The translations under genes and the position numbers were made by a program. Of a DNA stretch of 64,000 nucleotides, positions 34,880 to 44,136 are shown one piece after another (position 1 is the first letter of the stretch; each line of letters opens with the position of its first letter). The notes below the pieces were generated by a model. It did no database searches. It saw only the letters and a program-made list of their open reading frames with translations, and had not been told where the DNA came from. Origin of the DNA: a virus; the IMG/VR virus record IMGVR_UViG_3300036893_000033, positions 30,888 through 94,887 of that record; one strand, written 5' to 3'.

Positions 34880-37800
34880 GAAAGATAATCACCATCGCTT
34901 TATTTTGCTCGGCGTATCCGGCCTGTTTCGCGCAGACGGCATCCCCTCCGGTCCTTTACGCCGGGGGTCAGCTCACGGGTCCGGTGTACTATGCGCCGCC
35001 ACTGTCGATCACGTCGCTCGGGCTTGCGTATCCGTTTGAACGGCTCAACGACGCTACCAACTGCACTGTGGCATACACGGGAGGTAACGCAGCCAGTCAC
35101 GTTTATCAGGCGCGCGTTCAGACCAGCGGAACTCCCGATACGATTGCATGGCAGAAGGACGGCGGTTCGTGGTCGTCCGGCATACCCATATCCCTTGCAT
35201 CGTTTGCCAACTCACACGCTTACTCGGTTGGTCAGGTGGTAGTCGGATCGGGCCATTCGCAACTGGTCACCGCTTCCGTGTCGCCATATACCAGTCAGTC
35301 GTCCGGCACGCCATCCTGGAGCACCTCGGGCGGTTCGGTGGTTAGCGCAAACGTGACCTTCCGGGATATGGGCGCGCGGCTGTGTATCCCCCTGACGGAC
35401 GGAGTAATCATCGGGTTCGGCGCGTCCACGGGACACAGCGCGACATGGAACCCGCAGTGGGCCAATGCTACACCGTATGGCGCTGGCGGTGTTGTAGCTG
35501 TCAGCGGATACATTCAGGTGGTGACGGCCTGCTCCCCGAGCTGCCCGCAGAGCAGCCAGGCATCGGGAAGTCCGTCATGGAATTCGACTCTCCACGGTAC
35601 GACATCGGACAATTCCGGTGCGCTGACGTGGACCAATGAGGGTCCGACAACCGATGGAATGAACAACCCCGATTCGTGGACCTTCTCTGCCACTATAAGC
35701 GGCACCTCCGTTAACACTACCCACAACGCGCCGGGTACCAATACGCTCTTTACGACGGTACAGCAGCGTCTCGGAGACACACTCGTGTCGTCCGTTTATC
35801 CGGTAGATCCGACCGGGCAGAACGATTCAACGGCGGGACTGAATGCGCTGGCCGCGCAAGCCGCCCTGATAGGAAATTGCGGGGAGGTTCCCTCGGGGTG
35901 GTACAAGGTCACAGGCCTGACGCTGATATCCGCGTGCCTTGAGGCTGAGGCGTCTGGCCAGGTATTTATCGAAGGCACCGTGGCCAACACCCCCGTCATC
36001 CGAATGATGGGATATCGTTCGAAGATTAAGGGCTTCCAGGTTTCGAAATCCCCAGGGCTTGCAGGCGTATCCCTGGTGCAGGTCTACGCTACGCTGACCT
36101 CTTCGCAGCCTGGAGTGACCGCAAACACGCAGGACACCGTAATCGAGGATGTGCTCCTGCAAGGGAGCGCCAATGACCACGTTGCGGCGGGCCTTGAGAT
36201 CACCGCCGATCAGGGTGCTGAGGTACAGTTCACCTGGGGGACTCGCGTCCATATCCAGGGCGCGGATCGTGGCTGGTGGACACACAGCACGGCAGCGTCT
36301 TACGCGACCGGCCATGACAACAACACCAATAATTGTACCGATTGTATAATTGAGCAATCCAGCGTGTGTCTTAGTATTCAAGGAAGTGGGGAGAGCGTCT
36401 ATAACAACTTGCAGACCAACGGGTGTAATGCGTTTCAGTCCGTTGGCACGGTGACGGTCAGCAACGGATCGTATACGGTGACCGCAAACGCCCCATGCTC
36501 GACGTCTCCTGTTGTGTCCCCGGTATTTGTTGGCATTCCGGCCGGTACGCCGATTTACTTTCCCGCACAGACCGGGCAGAACCAACAAGCCTTCGTGGCC
36601 TCGGTGACGGATTACTGCCACATCCAGCTGACGGCTCCTTTTGCGGGATCTTCCGACTCCAACGCCGCTTACGGCGTGGCTCTGGCTCCGGTCGTAATTG
36701 AGCCTGTATGGGTCCCTGGTGGTGCCATCACATCAACAAATAACCAGGTGCAAATCGGTGGCGGCGAGAGTTCCGCTCCGTTGGTATTTATCGCCCCTGG
36801 CGCGTGCGGTAATCAGATCACCACGACCGCTGTGGCCAGTTCCTATGGCGTGACTGGCTTCAACGTGATGGACCTCTCAGGATGCAGCCATTTTTCCTTG
36901 CCGAGATTTAATGTCTGTCCGGGGGTCGATTCGCTCGGTCAGCCGACTTTCGCGATTGGTTACTGTGCATTAAGTGAGATAGACGCAACTCGCGGGCAGT
37001 GGGCCACGTTCCAGATTTTCCCCGTGACGGGCGGCGGTGCTGCAACCGGTGGACAGCCGGACTTGTTTCGGATAGACGGTAATTACAAGGGCGGCTACTC
37101 TCCGGTCGGAGTGAATGCGGCATCTCTCGATTACAACAATACCGGACAGGAGTGGCGTGCGTCCACGACCTACACTTATGGCGAGGTCTATGTGATCGAT
37201 GCGGCGGGCCACGCCCAACAGATAGTGAGCGGGTATTACTGCGTGTCGGGCACTACACAGCCAACCTGGAACGACACCGGGGGTACGACAACAGATGGAA
37301 CATGCCTCGCAATAGATCGGGGCTACGGGGCACCCACCGGCCTTGGCGGTACATATCCGGGCGGCGGACTGTATGTGAACACGGACGCAAAGTGGACCGA
37401 TGGCACCATTCGCGCCGACACGAACCGCACGGATGCGCCGATCACCGGTTCAGTGGATTTTCTGTTCCAGGGCCAGGACTATGCCCGTATCCGTTCGCAA
37501 AATAACTCCGGCGGGAATTACACGGATATCGAATTCCTGTCTCTGGTGAATGTGGCTCCCGCATACCCTTCGCCGGTGAGCGTGATCGCCCGCTTGCGCG
37601 GACAGGGCGGCCTGCAACTGACGCCAGCCACTCCGGGTTGCAACGCGGGCGACCCTTATGACATCTGGCCCACCGCTTACGTAGCCGGATCGCCGGGAAC
37701 GGCGTCAACTCTGCAAGTATGCCTGCAAAATGAAGCCGGGACGTACAAGATGTATACACTGGCCAGCGGCGCGGCGATCCCGCCGCCCGTGGGATCTCCT

Positions 37801-38997
37801 CTTTACGTTGACCTGCCAGCTAACAACACCGGTCAATCGCAGGTTATTTTTTCCTACCAAAACGCAACATATTTTGGTGGGCAAATTATCACTCAGTACA
37901 TAAATCCAGCATCGAGCTCCCTAAGCTATATGGAATTAGACACCGAGAGTGGTGCAAGTACTTTCATTCCATCCCTTATCCTGCACGACGGTGGAGCGCA
38001 GCTTATGCCGGATCTGTCCGGCGGTGGCTTGTGCCGCGCTGGCATCTGGGTACCTGGTAACCCGGTCAGCACGACGGTTGGCACCGAAGGGACGTTGAAC
38101 TACGTCCAGCCATCCGGCGGCAATCCGGGCACAATAGAGTTCTGCGGCGGCAACGGATCGGGCGGCGCCGCGGAGTACGGCATCGCGAGTCTGCCTAATC
38201 TGATAACGGCCAGCGCAACCCTGACGCTCGGCGCGGCGACCGAAATCGATCTCAAGATTGGCGGCTCAGTCCTCACCAGCCTGACGGCATCGGCGTTCAC
38301 CGTTGGCGTGCCCGCGTATTTTCAGGCCGCGATTTACGGTGCAGGTTCTTCCGGCACTCCGATTGTTGACACGAGCAATAATTTTGTAGGCAAGGAATTC
38401 ACGTCTACAAACTCAGGCACTAACCTGGATTTCCAAACCCAATCGGGCTTTGCCTGGAACGGCCAGGGGGACATCGGGGTTCGGTCGCTTATTGTAGGCT
38501 CCGGTTCAGGGGTATTCGCGGTGTCCAACACCGGCGCAATCACCGGATCTCATATCCAGAGCGTCGGAACGGGCGACAGTCCGTCGTTTACCGCGCTGAG
38601 CATTACGGGCACCAGCACGACTGCCTTAAACGTTGCCTCAGGCGGGTTTACTGCCAATGGCTCATCGGGGGCCGTCAGCGGCACTACGGGCTACATGTCC
38701 GGGAACTGGACAGCGGGCAATCTGATCGCGACTTCGGGCGTGTCAGGGACTTCCGGCACGTTTACGACTCTCACGTTTACCGGGTCGCCCGCCACTGCTG
38801 GGCCATACATCGCCGGAAGCGGGATTACAATCGGAGCCGGAGGCACCAACAATATCGCCGTGACGACTCCGTACCCAGGAAGCACGGCTGGTACTCCATT
38901 CACCAATCTTTTGAGCTGCACGACCGTCACCGGCGGGGTTCCGTCTGGATGCACGATACTCACGGGGCCGTTTCCTTATGTAGCTTCAATACCGTAG
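34876..38997 (+). CDS. Large tail fibre / tailspike with Sec signal and beta-helix
   Basis: A 1373-residue protein. It begins with a signal peptide (MRKIITIALFCSAYPACFAQ), unusual for a virion protein assembled in the cytoplasm. Residues about 315-510 resemble a pectate-lyase-like right-handed beta-helix start (VDPTGQNDSTAGLNALAAQA, TVIEDVLLQG). The rest is Gly/Ser/Thr-rich fibre repeats ending in an endpiece (GSGITIGAGGTNNIAVTT). It overlaps the tip gene by ATGA. Receptor binding or polysaccharide cleavage is likely. Confidence 0.7.
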   Translation: MRKIITIALFCSAYPACFAQTASPPVLYAGGQLTGPVYYAPPLSITSLGLAYPFERLNDATNCTVAYTGGNAASHVYQARVQTSGTPDTIAWQKDGGSWSSGIPISLASFANSHAYSVGQVVVGSGHSQLVTASVSPYTSQSSGTPSWSTSGGSVVSANVTFRDMGARLCIPLTDGVIIGFGASTGHSATWNPQWANATPYGAGGVVAVSGYIQVVTACSPSCPQSSQASGSPSWNSTLHGTTSDNSGALTWTNEGPTTDGMNNPDSWTFSATISGTSVNTTHNAPGTNTLFTTVQQRLGDTLVSSVYPVDPTGQNDSTAGLNALAAQAALIGNCGEVPSGWYKVTGLTLISACLEAEASGQVFIEGTVANTPVIRMMGYRSKIKGFQVSKSPGLAGVSLVQVYATLTSSQPGVTANTQDTVIEDVLLQGSANDHVAAGLEITADQGAEVQFTWGTRVHIQGADRGWWTHSTAASYATGHDNNTNNCTDCIIEQSSVCLSIQGSGESVYNNLQTNGCNAFQSVGTVTVSNGSYTVTANAPCSTSPVVSPVFVGIPAGTPIYFPAQTGQNQQAFVASVTDYCHIQLTAPFAGSSDSNAAYGVALAPVVIEPVWVPGGAITSTNNQVQIGGGESSAPLVFIAPGACGNQITTTAVASSYGVTGFNVMDLSGCSHFSLPRFNVCPGVDSLGQPTFAIGYCALSEIDATRGQWATFQIFPVTGGGAATGGQPDLFRIDGNYKGGYSPVGVNAASLDYNNTGQEWRASTTYTYGEVYVIDAAGHAQQIVSGYYCVSGTTQPTWNDTGGTTTDGTCLAIDRGYGAPTGLGGTYPGGGLYVNTDAKWTDGTIRADTNRTDAPITGSVDFLFQGQDYARIRSQNNSGGNYTDIEFLSLVNVAPAYPSPVSVIARLRGQGGLQLTPATPGCNAGDPYDIWPTAYVAGSPGTASTLQVCLQNEAGTYKMYTLASGAAIPPPVGSPLYVDLPANNTGQSQVIFSYQNATYFGGQIITQYINPASSSLSYMELDTESGASTFIPSLILHDGGAQLMPDLSGGGLCRAGIWVPGNPVSTTVGTEGTLNYVQPSGGNPGTIEFCGGNGSGGAAEYGIASLPNLITASATLTLGAATEIDLKIGGSVLTSLTASAFTVGVPAYFQAAIYGAGSSGTPIVDTSNNFVGKEFTSTNSGTNLDFQTQSGFAWNGQGDIGVRSLIVGSGSGVFAVSNTGAITGSHIQSVGTGDSPSFTALSITGTSTTALNVASGGFTANGSSGAVSGTTGYMSGNWTAGNLIATSGVSGTSGTFTTLTFTGSPATAGPYIAGSGITIGAGGTNNIAVTTPYPGSTAGTPFTNLLSCTTVTGGVPSGCTILTGPFPYVASIP

Positions 38998-39011
38998 GAG
39001 GTAAAAGAAAG

Positions 39012-39365
39012 ATGGAAAAGTTTAGACAAATGATTGAACGCATAAAAAGATTGATCGGGACTGGTATGCTGATTATCGCAGCCACAAATGCCGAAGATGT
39101 GAAGTCCGTTGAGCTTCACGTCCTGACAGACAAGGATATCGCGACGATCTGGCGGGCGCAGGCGAAGATAGCCAACGCACAGGCCGCGCGCACGGAAGCC
39201 AAGGCGGCATCTGACCGAGCCGACTCTGCCGCGATTGAGGCGCGGGAGGCAATCGAACTCGTCAAACACATCTGCGGCGAGGGGCAGATGTTCGCCGAAG
39301 CGAAGAAGGATGTTTTCGCATGCGTGGCAAGTCCGGCGGCAAGCTCGGCACCGGAGAAAAAGTGA
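39012..39365 (+). CDS. Coiled-coil protein after the fibre
   Basis: A 117-residue protein; ATG at 39012 chosen because AGGAGGTAAAAG lies just before it. A membrane-like segment (LIGTGMLIIAAT) near residue 15 is followed by an Ala/Glu/Lys coiled coil (RAQAKIANAQAARTEAKAAS). Possibly a fibre chaperone or spanin-like protein; unproven. Confidence 0.5.
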   Translation: MEKFRQMIERIKRLIGTGMLIIAATNAEDVKSVELHVLTDKDIATIWRAQAKIANAQAARTEAKAASDRADSAAIEAREAIELVKHICGEGQMFAEAKKDVFACVASPAASSAPEKK

Positions 39366-39412
39366 GGACCGTTCGCGGGCTTTAAGACGCCGGAGCGTTC
39401 CCGTTTTTCTGA

Positions 39413-39507
39413 TACAATATCCTTCGTGAGTCGCCCTCGACCAGCGGCCACACACACAAGCTGTGGCGCATCCACTTTTCTTTGTTCTGGGTGCGCCCCG
39501 ATTTTTT
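39413..39507 (+). ncRNA. Putative small RNA with own promoter and terminator
   Basis: An extended -10 (TGATACAAT, core 39413-39418) is followed about 50 bases on by a stem GGCGCATCC (39465-39473) pairing with GGGTGCGCC (39489-39497, G-T pairs) and CCGATTTTTTG. This would give an RNA of about 80 bases with no reading frame. No -35 is visible. It lies in the otherwise gene-free 39366-39619. Confidence 0.35.
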
Positions 39508-39619
39508 GATTTCCGGGGCATGGCAACCCGCCAGGCGGCTAAGGTAGCGCACCCGTCTCCGCAAACGCTATAATGGCCAGCGAGGCGTTACTAATGTTCT
39601 TTACGTCAGAGGTTGAGCA

Positions 39620-40936
39620 GTGAGGTGGCTGGCCGGCCTTTTGGCTGTCGGCAGCCTTTTGGCTGTCGTTCTTTGGTCGCAGCCTCCGAGTATTCCTCCG
39701 GGGAGTACTGGGGCAAGCGGCCCTGGATTCGCAAGCCGAGTCGTTTATTTCGCCGCGCCGGGATCGCAGACAATCACGCACAACCTCGGGCTGGCATCAC
39801 CGTATGTGCCGGGGTTTAGTGCCGTGACAACGCTTTCCGGATGTCAATTCTCGGCGTGCGGGAATATCTCAAGCTATGCGGCCAATTCCTTTTCCATAAC
39901 GTGTGCGGGCGCGTGCAATGGGGTCGAATGGCTGATCCCGTATGCGGCCAGCACCCAGCCGACAGCCGATTTCTACCTGATCGTGGGCGCGGCGTCAGCT
40001 ACGGTTTTTCAAAACACGCCGGTTCCAGCGACGGCGACTGTCACCGTGGGGGCTCTCTTTGGATATTCGGGAGTGGTAACGCTCTCGTGTACGAGCACTA
40101 CGGTGTCCTGTGTGTTCTCTCCCGCGACAATCACCGGGTCGGGGACCAGCACAGTCTCAATCACGCCGAACGGGACAGCCTTAAACTCGACTTCGGGAAC
40201 GGCAAATGTCGTGACGATCTCCGGCACGGACGGATCGCTGACGCACACGGTCAACGGATCGGTGACTGTATGGACCGGACCCGTGCAGCAGTGGAAAATG
40301 AACGAAGGATCAAGCCCGATGGCCGATTCGAGCGGTCACACGAACAATCTTACGAACACGAATGCGACTTATGGCAGCGTCTCCGGGTTGCTGTCGAATA
40401 CGCTGAAATTCAATGGCACGAACACGACATCGGCGGCGGCGAATTACACGAATACGAACTTCACCGGATCGACTCCGTTTTCGGTCTGCGGCTGGGCAAA
40501 TGAGACTTCGTACACAAGCCAGCTCGAAATGCTGCTGGGTAACGTATCGTCCTCCGGCCAGGGATGGGTTGTTTTCCTACAGGGCGGCGGCGGGAACCGG
40601 CTGACGTTTTCCTTGAGGGTCACTGGCGGCGATGCGAACGAGAACTTCAATTTTATTCCCACCACGGGGACGGCGTTTCAATTCTGTGTCGCCACGGACG
40701 GCACGGAAAAGGTAGCGGGCATGACTGCTTATGCCAACGGCGTATCTTCGGGCGCATATAATACGGTACAGGACAACCTGTCCGGTTCTATTGCCAGTGC
40801 CACGCCGGTGTACCTGGGTTACTACCAGACCGCAACTACCCTTCCGCTTACCGGCGGCATCGCTGACATTCGCGTCTACCCATACGCGCTCAGTTCGACG
40901 CAGGTAACCGCGATTTACAGCCAAGGAGTCCAGTGA
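39620..40936 (+). CDS. Secreted lectin-like (LamG/concanavalin) receptor-binding protein
   Basis: A 438-residue protein from GTG. Residues 1-24 are a signal-like hydrophobic segment (WLAGLLAVGSLLAVVLW). Residues about 125-215 form an Ig-like domain. The final about 210 residues are a LamG-type jelly roll (QQWKMNEGSSPMADSSGH, TLKFNGTNT, SVCGWANE, GGIADIRVYPYALSSTQV). It likely binds host surface sugars. Confidence 0.68.
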   Translation: MRWLAGLLAVGSLLAVVLWSQPPSIPPGSTGASGPGFASRVVYFAAPGSQTITHNLGLASPYVPGFSAVTTLSGCQFSACGNISSYAANSFSITCAGACNGVEWLIPYAASTQPTADFYLIVGAASATVFQNTPVPATATVTVGALFGYSGVVTLSCTSTTVSCVFSPATITGSGTSTVSITPNGTALNSTSGTANVVTISGTDGSLTHTVNGSVTVWTGPVQQWKMNEGSSPMADSSGHTNNLTNTNATYGSVSGLLSNTLKFNGTNTTSAAANYTNTNFTGSTPFSVCGWANETSYTSQLEMLLGNVSSSGQGWVVFLQGGGGNRLTFSLRVTGGDANENFNFIPTTGTAFQFCVATDGTEKVAGMTAYANGVSSGAYNTVQDNLSGSIASATPVYLGYYQTATTLPLTGGIADIRVYPYALSSTQVTAIYSQGVQ

Positions 40937-42570
40937 TGAAGCGCCTATACGTCCTGCTTTTCTGGTCTGCCGCCGTATCCGCGCAGACGATCACGAACGG
41001 CGCGGGTACGCGCGTGCTGCTCAGTCAGATGGGCGCGCCCGTGGCCGACATCACGGCGGGCTGCAACACCGACACGATGCTGCAAGCCAACGGCAGTGCG
41101 TGTCCGAACGAACTGGCCTACGTCAACGCAGCCTTTGCGGTGGCGACGGCGACGAACCCGGTGCATTTGATTGCCGACTATCCGTTTTTGGTTAATGGTC
41201 CGATCATTATCCCCATAGGCGCGGTCGCCTACCTCGAAGGGCTGGGGATGAACGTGAGTAGCTTTGTGATCGCGAACGGCAGCAACGCCACTCCGATCTG
41301 TACAGACTTTCCAGGGCGAACTGCCGGTGGGCTCACCTGCGGTATCAGTATGGCCGTCGGCACGCCTCCCGCCCAGGTCGGCTCGCTCATTATCCGCGAC
41401 ATCACCGTCAACGGCAATCGGGCCGGTAACAGCACCGGAGACCTGCACTGCGTAACAGCCTGGTGCGCGGGAATTCTCGCCGCTAACCTTGAGTATTTTG
41501 AACTTACTAATGTGCGAATCAAGAACGCTCCGACGTTCGCTGTGTTCACGACTAACGTTGGGACGCAGGAGTATCACAACGTGGAGGTTGACTCTACAAC
41601 GGCATCCGGCTCGAATACGGACGGCATCCACGCAGCGGGGCCGTTTGGCACAATAAATGCTTCGAACATCCGCGTTACCGGGTACGATGACTGCATAGCT
41701 CTTAACCTGCCAGAGGGTTACTCTGGCAGTGGTGGGACCGCACAGTTCACCAACGTAACCTGCAATGGCAATCTTTCGCTGTTGAGAGCCTACGCCTACC
41801 AGAACGCGGGAAACATCTGCGGCTCCTGTACATTGGGTCCGGTGCAAATCAGTAACTTCTTTCTGAATGCTACATCCAACCCATATGCTAATGGTGTAAT
41901 CATCGGCAACGATGCCAATTATTCCAGCACACTGGATCAGGTGCAGTCAATCCAGCTTACAAACGGTATTTTCGTGACTCCTAACAGCTTAGTTACTACG
42001 TTAAACAATGTCGGAACGCTTTCGTTTTCCAACGTTCGGTGGAGCATTACTGGCGGCAATACGGCTAGCTGGCTGGATTTCGGAGCGACCTCGACAATCA
42101 GCAGCTTCCTCTGCGCACCCTGTACGATATACGCCAATGCAGCGTGGAATGGATTCACGCCGCATTGGGGAAGAATAGCCTTGAATTCTACGGTCAAGAG
42201 GATCGAGATGAACGGCACCGCAATTGCTGTCGAGTCCGGCCAGTCTCTTTCGGCGACCGCTTACGGATTCGACATTCAGTCGGGAAGTTCTGTCGGATCT
42301 TTCGTGATGACGGCCATGGACCCTACCTTGAACCCGACTCTTCTCAACGGCAACGAATGGTCGCGGGTCACGAACTTCTACGGCGCGGGCGTTCCCGCGT
42401 ACTACCGCAACACGACGTATGCCAATCTACCTCCAGCGACTTACGTGGGGCTGTCCGCGTCGATCAGCGACGGGACCAGCATCGTGTGGGGCGCGACGGA
42501 AGCGGGCAGCGGATCGAGTTACGCGCAGCTGACCAGCGACGGGACGAACTGGACCGTCACAGGAAAATAG
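40936..42570 (+). CDS. Polygalacturonase-like (GH28) beta-helix tailspike with signal peptide
   Basis: A 544-residue protein; ATG after GGAG chosen over the overlapping GTG. A signal peptide ends at AAVSAQ. The right-handed beta-helix contains the GH28 landmarks NTDG (GSNTDGIHAAG) and a DD pair (TGYDDCIALN); the usual later HG and RIK motifs are not clear, so activity is uncertain. The C-terminal part (YGAGVPAYYRNTTYANLPPATYVG) looks like a short head-binding or trimer domain. Probably degrades or binds host polysaccharide. Confidence 0.65.
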   Translation: MKRLYVLLFWSAAVSAQTITNGAGTRVLLSQMGAPVADITAGCNTDTMLQANGSACPNELAYVNAAFAVATATNPVHLIADYPFLVNGPIIIPIGAVAYLEGLGMNVSSFVIANGSNATPICTDFPGRTAGGLTCGISMAVGTPPAQVGSLIIRDITVNGNRAGNSTGDLHCVTAWCAGILAANLEYFELTNVRIKNAPTFAVFTTNVGTQEYHNVEVDSTTASGSNTDGIHAAGPFGTINASNIRVTGYDDCIALNLPEGYSGSGGTAQFTNVTCNGNLSLLRAYAYQNAGNICGSCTLGPVQISNFFLNATSNPYANGVIIGNDANYSSTLDQVQSIQLTNGIFVTPNSLVTTLNNVGTLSFSNVRWSITGGNTASWLDFGATSTISSFLCAPCTIYANAAWNGFTPHWGRIALNSTVKRIEMNGTAIAVESGQSLSATAYGFDIQSGSSVGSFVMTAMDPTLNPTLLNGNEWSRVTNFYGAGVPAYYRNTTYANLPPATYVGLSASISDGTSIVWGATEAGSGSSYAQLTSDGTNWTVTGK

Positions 42571-42577
42571 GTACCAC

Positions 42578-42685
42578 ATGAGATCATCAAGCATCCTTTT
42601 GTTAGCGGTCCTCCTGCTACTCGCAATCTTCCTGCTGGTAAGCGCAGCTGTGCCAATCCCGCACGCGGGAACGATAGCGCCATGA
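42578..42685 (+). CDS. Single-helix membrane peptide
   Basis: Thirty-five residues, mostly a hydrophobic helix (ILLLAVLLLLAIFLLVSAAV). It directly follows the tailspike and overlaps the next start by ATGA. Holin-like or a lipoprotein-less membrane peptide. Confidence 0.4.
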   Translation: MRSSSILLLAVLLLLAIFLLVSAAVPIPHAGTIAP

Positions 42686-42858
42686 TTCCGCTATTTTTCC
42701 TTCTCTCCGCTTCCGCGTTTGCGTAGTCCGGTCCGGTGTCATACCTGTACCGCGACTGTACGACCGTGCGCGCTGAGGAGAGCGGGATGATCGCCCTGGC
42801 GCGGATACGTGCGGGCAATGCGCTGCTTTCCGAATTTACAGACATCCGAGCGTGTTAA
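42682..42858 (+). pseudogene. Signal-peptide protein interrupted by TAG
   Basis: The first 14 codons encode MIPLFFLLSASAFA, a signal peptide, then TAG (42724-42726) and an in-frame continuation SGPVSYLYRDCTTVRAEESG to TAA at 42856. TAG stands exactly where other exported proteins here have Gln (CAG), so a single C-to-T change or readthrough would explain it. Full product about 58 residues. Confidence 0.4.
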
Positions 42859-42883
42859 GCGGGCAGGTTTCAAAAATTGACTT

Positions 42884-43618
42884 ATGCCAGCCACACACGT
42901 TTTGATTCGCGGACACCAATTCACCTATGCCGAGAAGGCTCCGTTTGCAGTGTCTGGCGAGTCCGTGTTGGGAGCGATTGAGTACGACGAAACCACAGAC
43001 CAGACCAAGTGCCACGAGTGCGGAGAATGGTTCAGTGGCATGGGCAGCCACATTAAATCACACGGAATAAAGCGGGACACATACAACGAGAAGCACGGTA
43101 TGCGGATACGATCTTCGCTGTCTGGCTTTACCGTTCGGCAGAAGCACCGGACGCTGGCCACAAAAGCATTTGAGGGGGGCGGCAACCTGAACCGCGTGGA
43201 CGTCGAGAAGAAGGACGCAGCCAGGATAGCCACCAACAAGCGACGCAAGGGAACAGCCGGAAACACGGCGGAGTACGACAACGAGCGCGCCAGGTGCAAG
43301 GCGCAGTCTCTGTTCAAGATCCAAACTCTTGCGGCGCAGACCGGGCACACGCCGACCTCGGCGGAATTATCTCAGATCGGCCTCGGGTCAACGATGCTTG
43401 CCTCGCGGTTTGGGTGCGTTAAAAATGCAATGCGGCTCGCAGGTCTGGAGCCTAACTTGGATGGCCACGTGCCGATGTCTGTCCCAAAAGGATTCCCTAC
43501 GGCGGAAGAAATCGCAGAGCGCAAGCGTCGATGGGAGGCGCCTATGCCGTGGCCGAAAGACGACGGCCCCAGTCTTCCATTCAGCCGGTCTGCCATAGCT
43601 GGAGCAATGGAGCGGTAA
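42884..43618 (+). CDS. MucR/Ros-type zinc finger protein with HNH-repeat-like end
   Basis: A 244-residue protein. CHECGEWFSGMGSHIKSH gives Cys43, Cys46, His56, His60 with C-x2-C-x9-H-x3-H spacing, the prokaryotic Ros/MucR finger, followed by the family's LT-x-x-Y-like part (KRDTYNEKHGM). Near residues 150-185, GHTPTSAELSQIGLGSTMLASRFGC resembles the DNA-binding repeat of HNH homing enzymes. It is a DNA-binding regulator or a homing-type protein without an evident nuclease core. Confidence 0.65.
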   Translation: MPATHVLIRGHQFTYAEKAPFAVSGESVLGAIEYDETTDQTKCHECGEWFSGMGSHIKSHGIKRDTYNEKHGMRIRSSLSGFTVRQKHRTLATKAFEGGGNLNRVDVEKKDAARIATNKRRKGTAGNTAEYDNERARCKAQSLFKIQTLAAQTGHTPTSAELSQIGLGSTMLASRFGCVKNAMRLAGLEPNLDGHVPMSVPKGFPTAEEIAERKRRWEAPMPWPKDDGPSLPFSRSAIAGAMER

Positions 43619-44002
43619 GCATTATCACCACCGTTCATGACGCGCGCCAGAAGCTGACTTTACAGGCATCCGAAGGTTAGCATAAGCGTACTCACCGACA
43701 TTCAGGCGCTCTTGACGGCGCGCGGGATACGCTACTGCCTGGCCCCGTACCCGGAGACGGATACGCTCGAAGAGTGGGCGGACAGGCACGACGCGCCGAT
43801 CCCGCCGCAATGAAGCCTCGGGGGCTATCCAAATCCAGTATTGCGCCGATAAGGATTCATGCTCAAAATCGGAAGCATGGATAAACTCGAAGAGGAATCA
43901 GATTTGGAGCGTGACAGAAGGACGCGGGTTGAAATGTCGGGAAGGACGCGGTAGGATGGAAACCAGTCTGGGCAGGAGTCCCGGAGATCAACCACACACA
44001 TT

Positions 44003-44043
44003 GGCCCGCGCGGGTACTGACTGACCCGCGCGGGCCGTTTTTT
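44003..44043 (+). terminator. Strong intrinsic terminator
   Basis: GGCCCGCGCGGGT (44003-44015) pairs perfectly with ACCCGCGCGGGCC (44024-44036) around an 8-base loop, followed by G and six T. It ends transcription from the tail-fibre side. Confidence 0.88.
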
Positions 44044-44124
44044 ATGCGGGCAGGAAAGCGCGTGCGACGTACTCAGCCAGACTGTGAGCAGTACCACGGC
44101 ACACGCGCGGCCAGGGATAGGCGT

Positions 44125-44130
44125 TAAAAT
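44125..44130 (+). promoter_or_regulatory. TAAAAT -10 box, leaderless type
   Basis: GCGTTAAAATA with TAAAAT ending 6 bases before the ATG at 44137 and lying just after the strong terminator, so a new transcription unit starts here. Confidence 0.45.
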
Positions 44131-44136
44131 AACCAC

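Larger units (their letters stand above)
43619..44136 (+). other. 518-base region without a secure gene
   Basis: Contains a terminator at 44003-44043. A 43-codon frame at 43682-43813 (SVLTDIQALLTARGIRYCLA) looks protein-like but starts at ATA behind GAAGG, suggesting a lost ATG start. A 31-codon frame at 43859-43954 is weaker. The segment could hold decayed genes. Confidence 0.4.
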
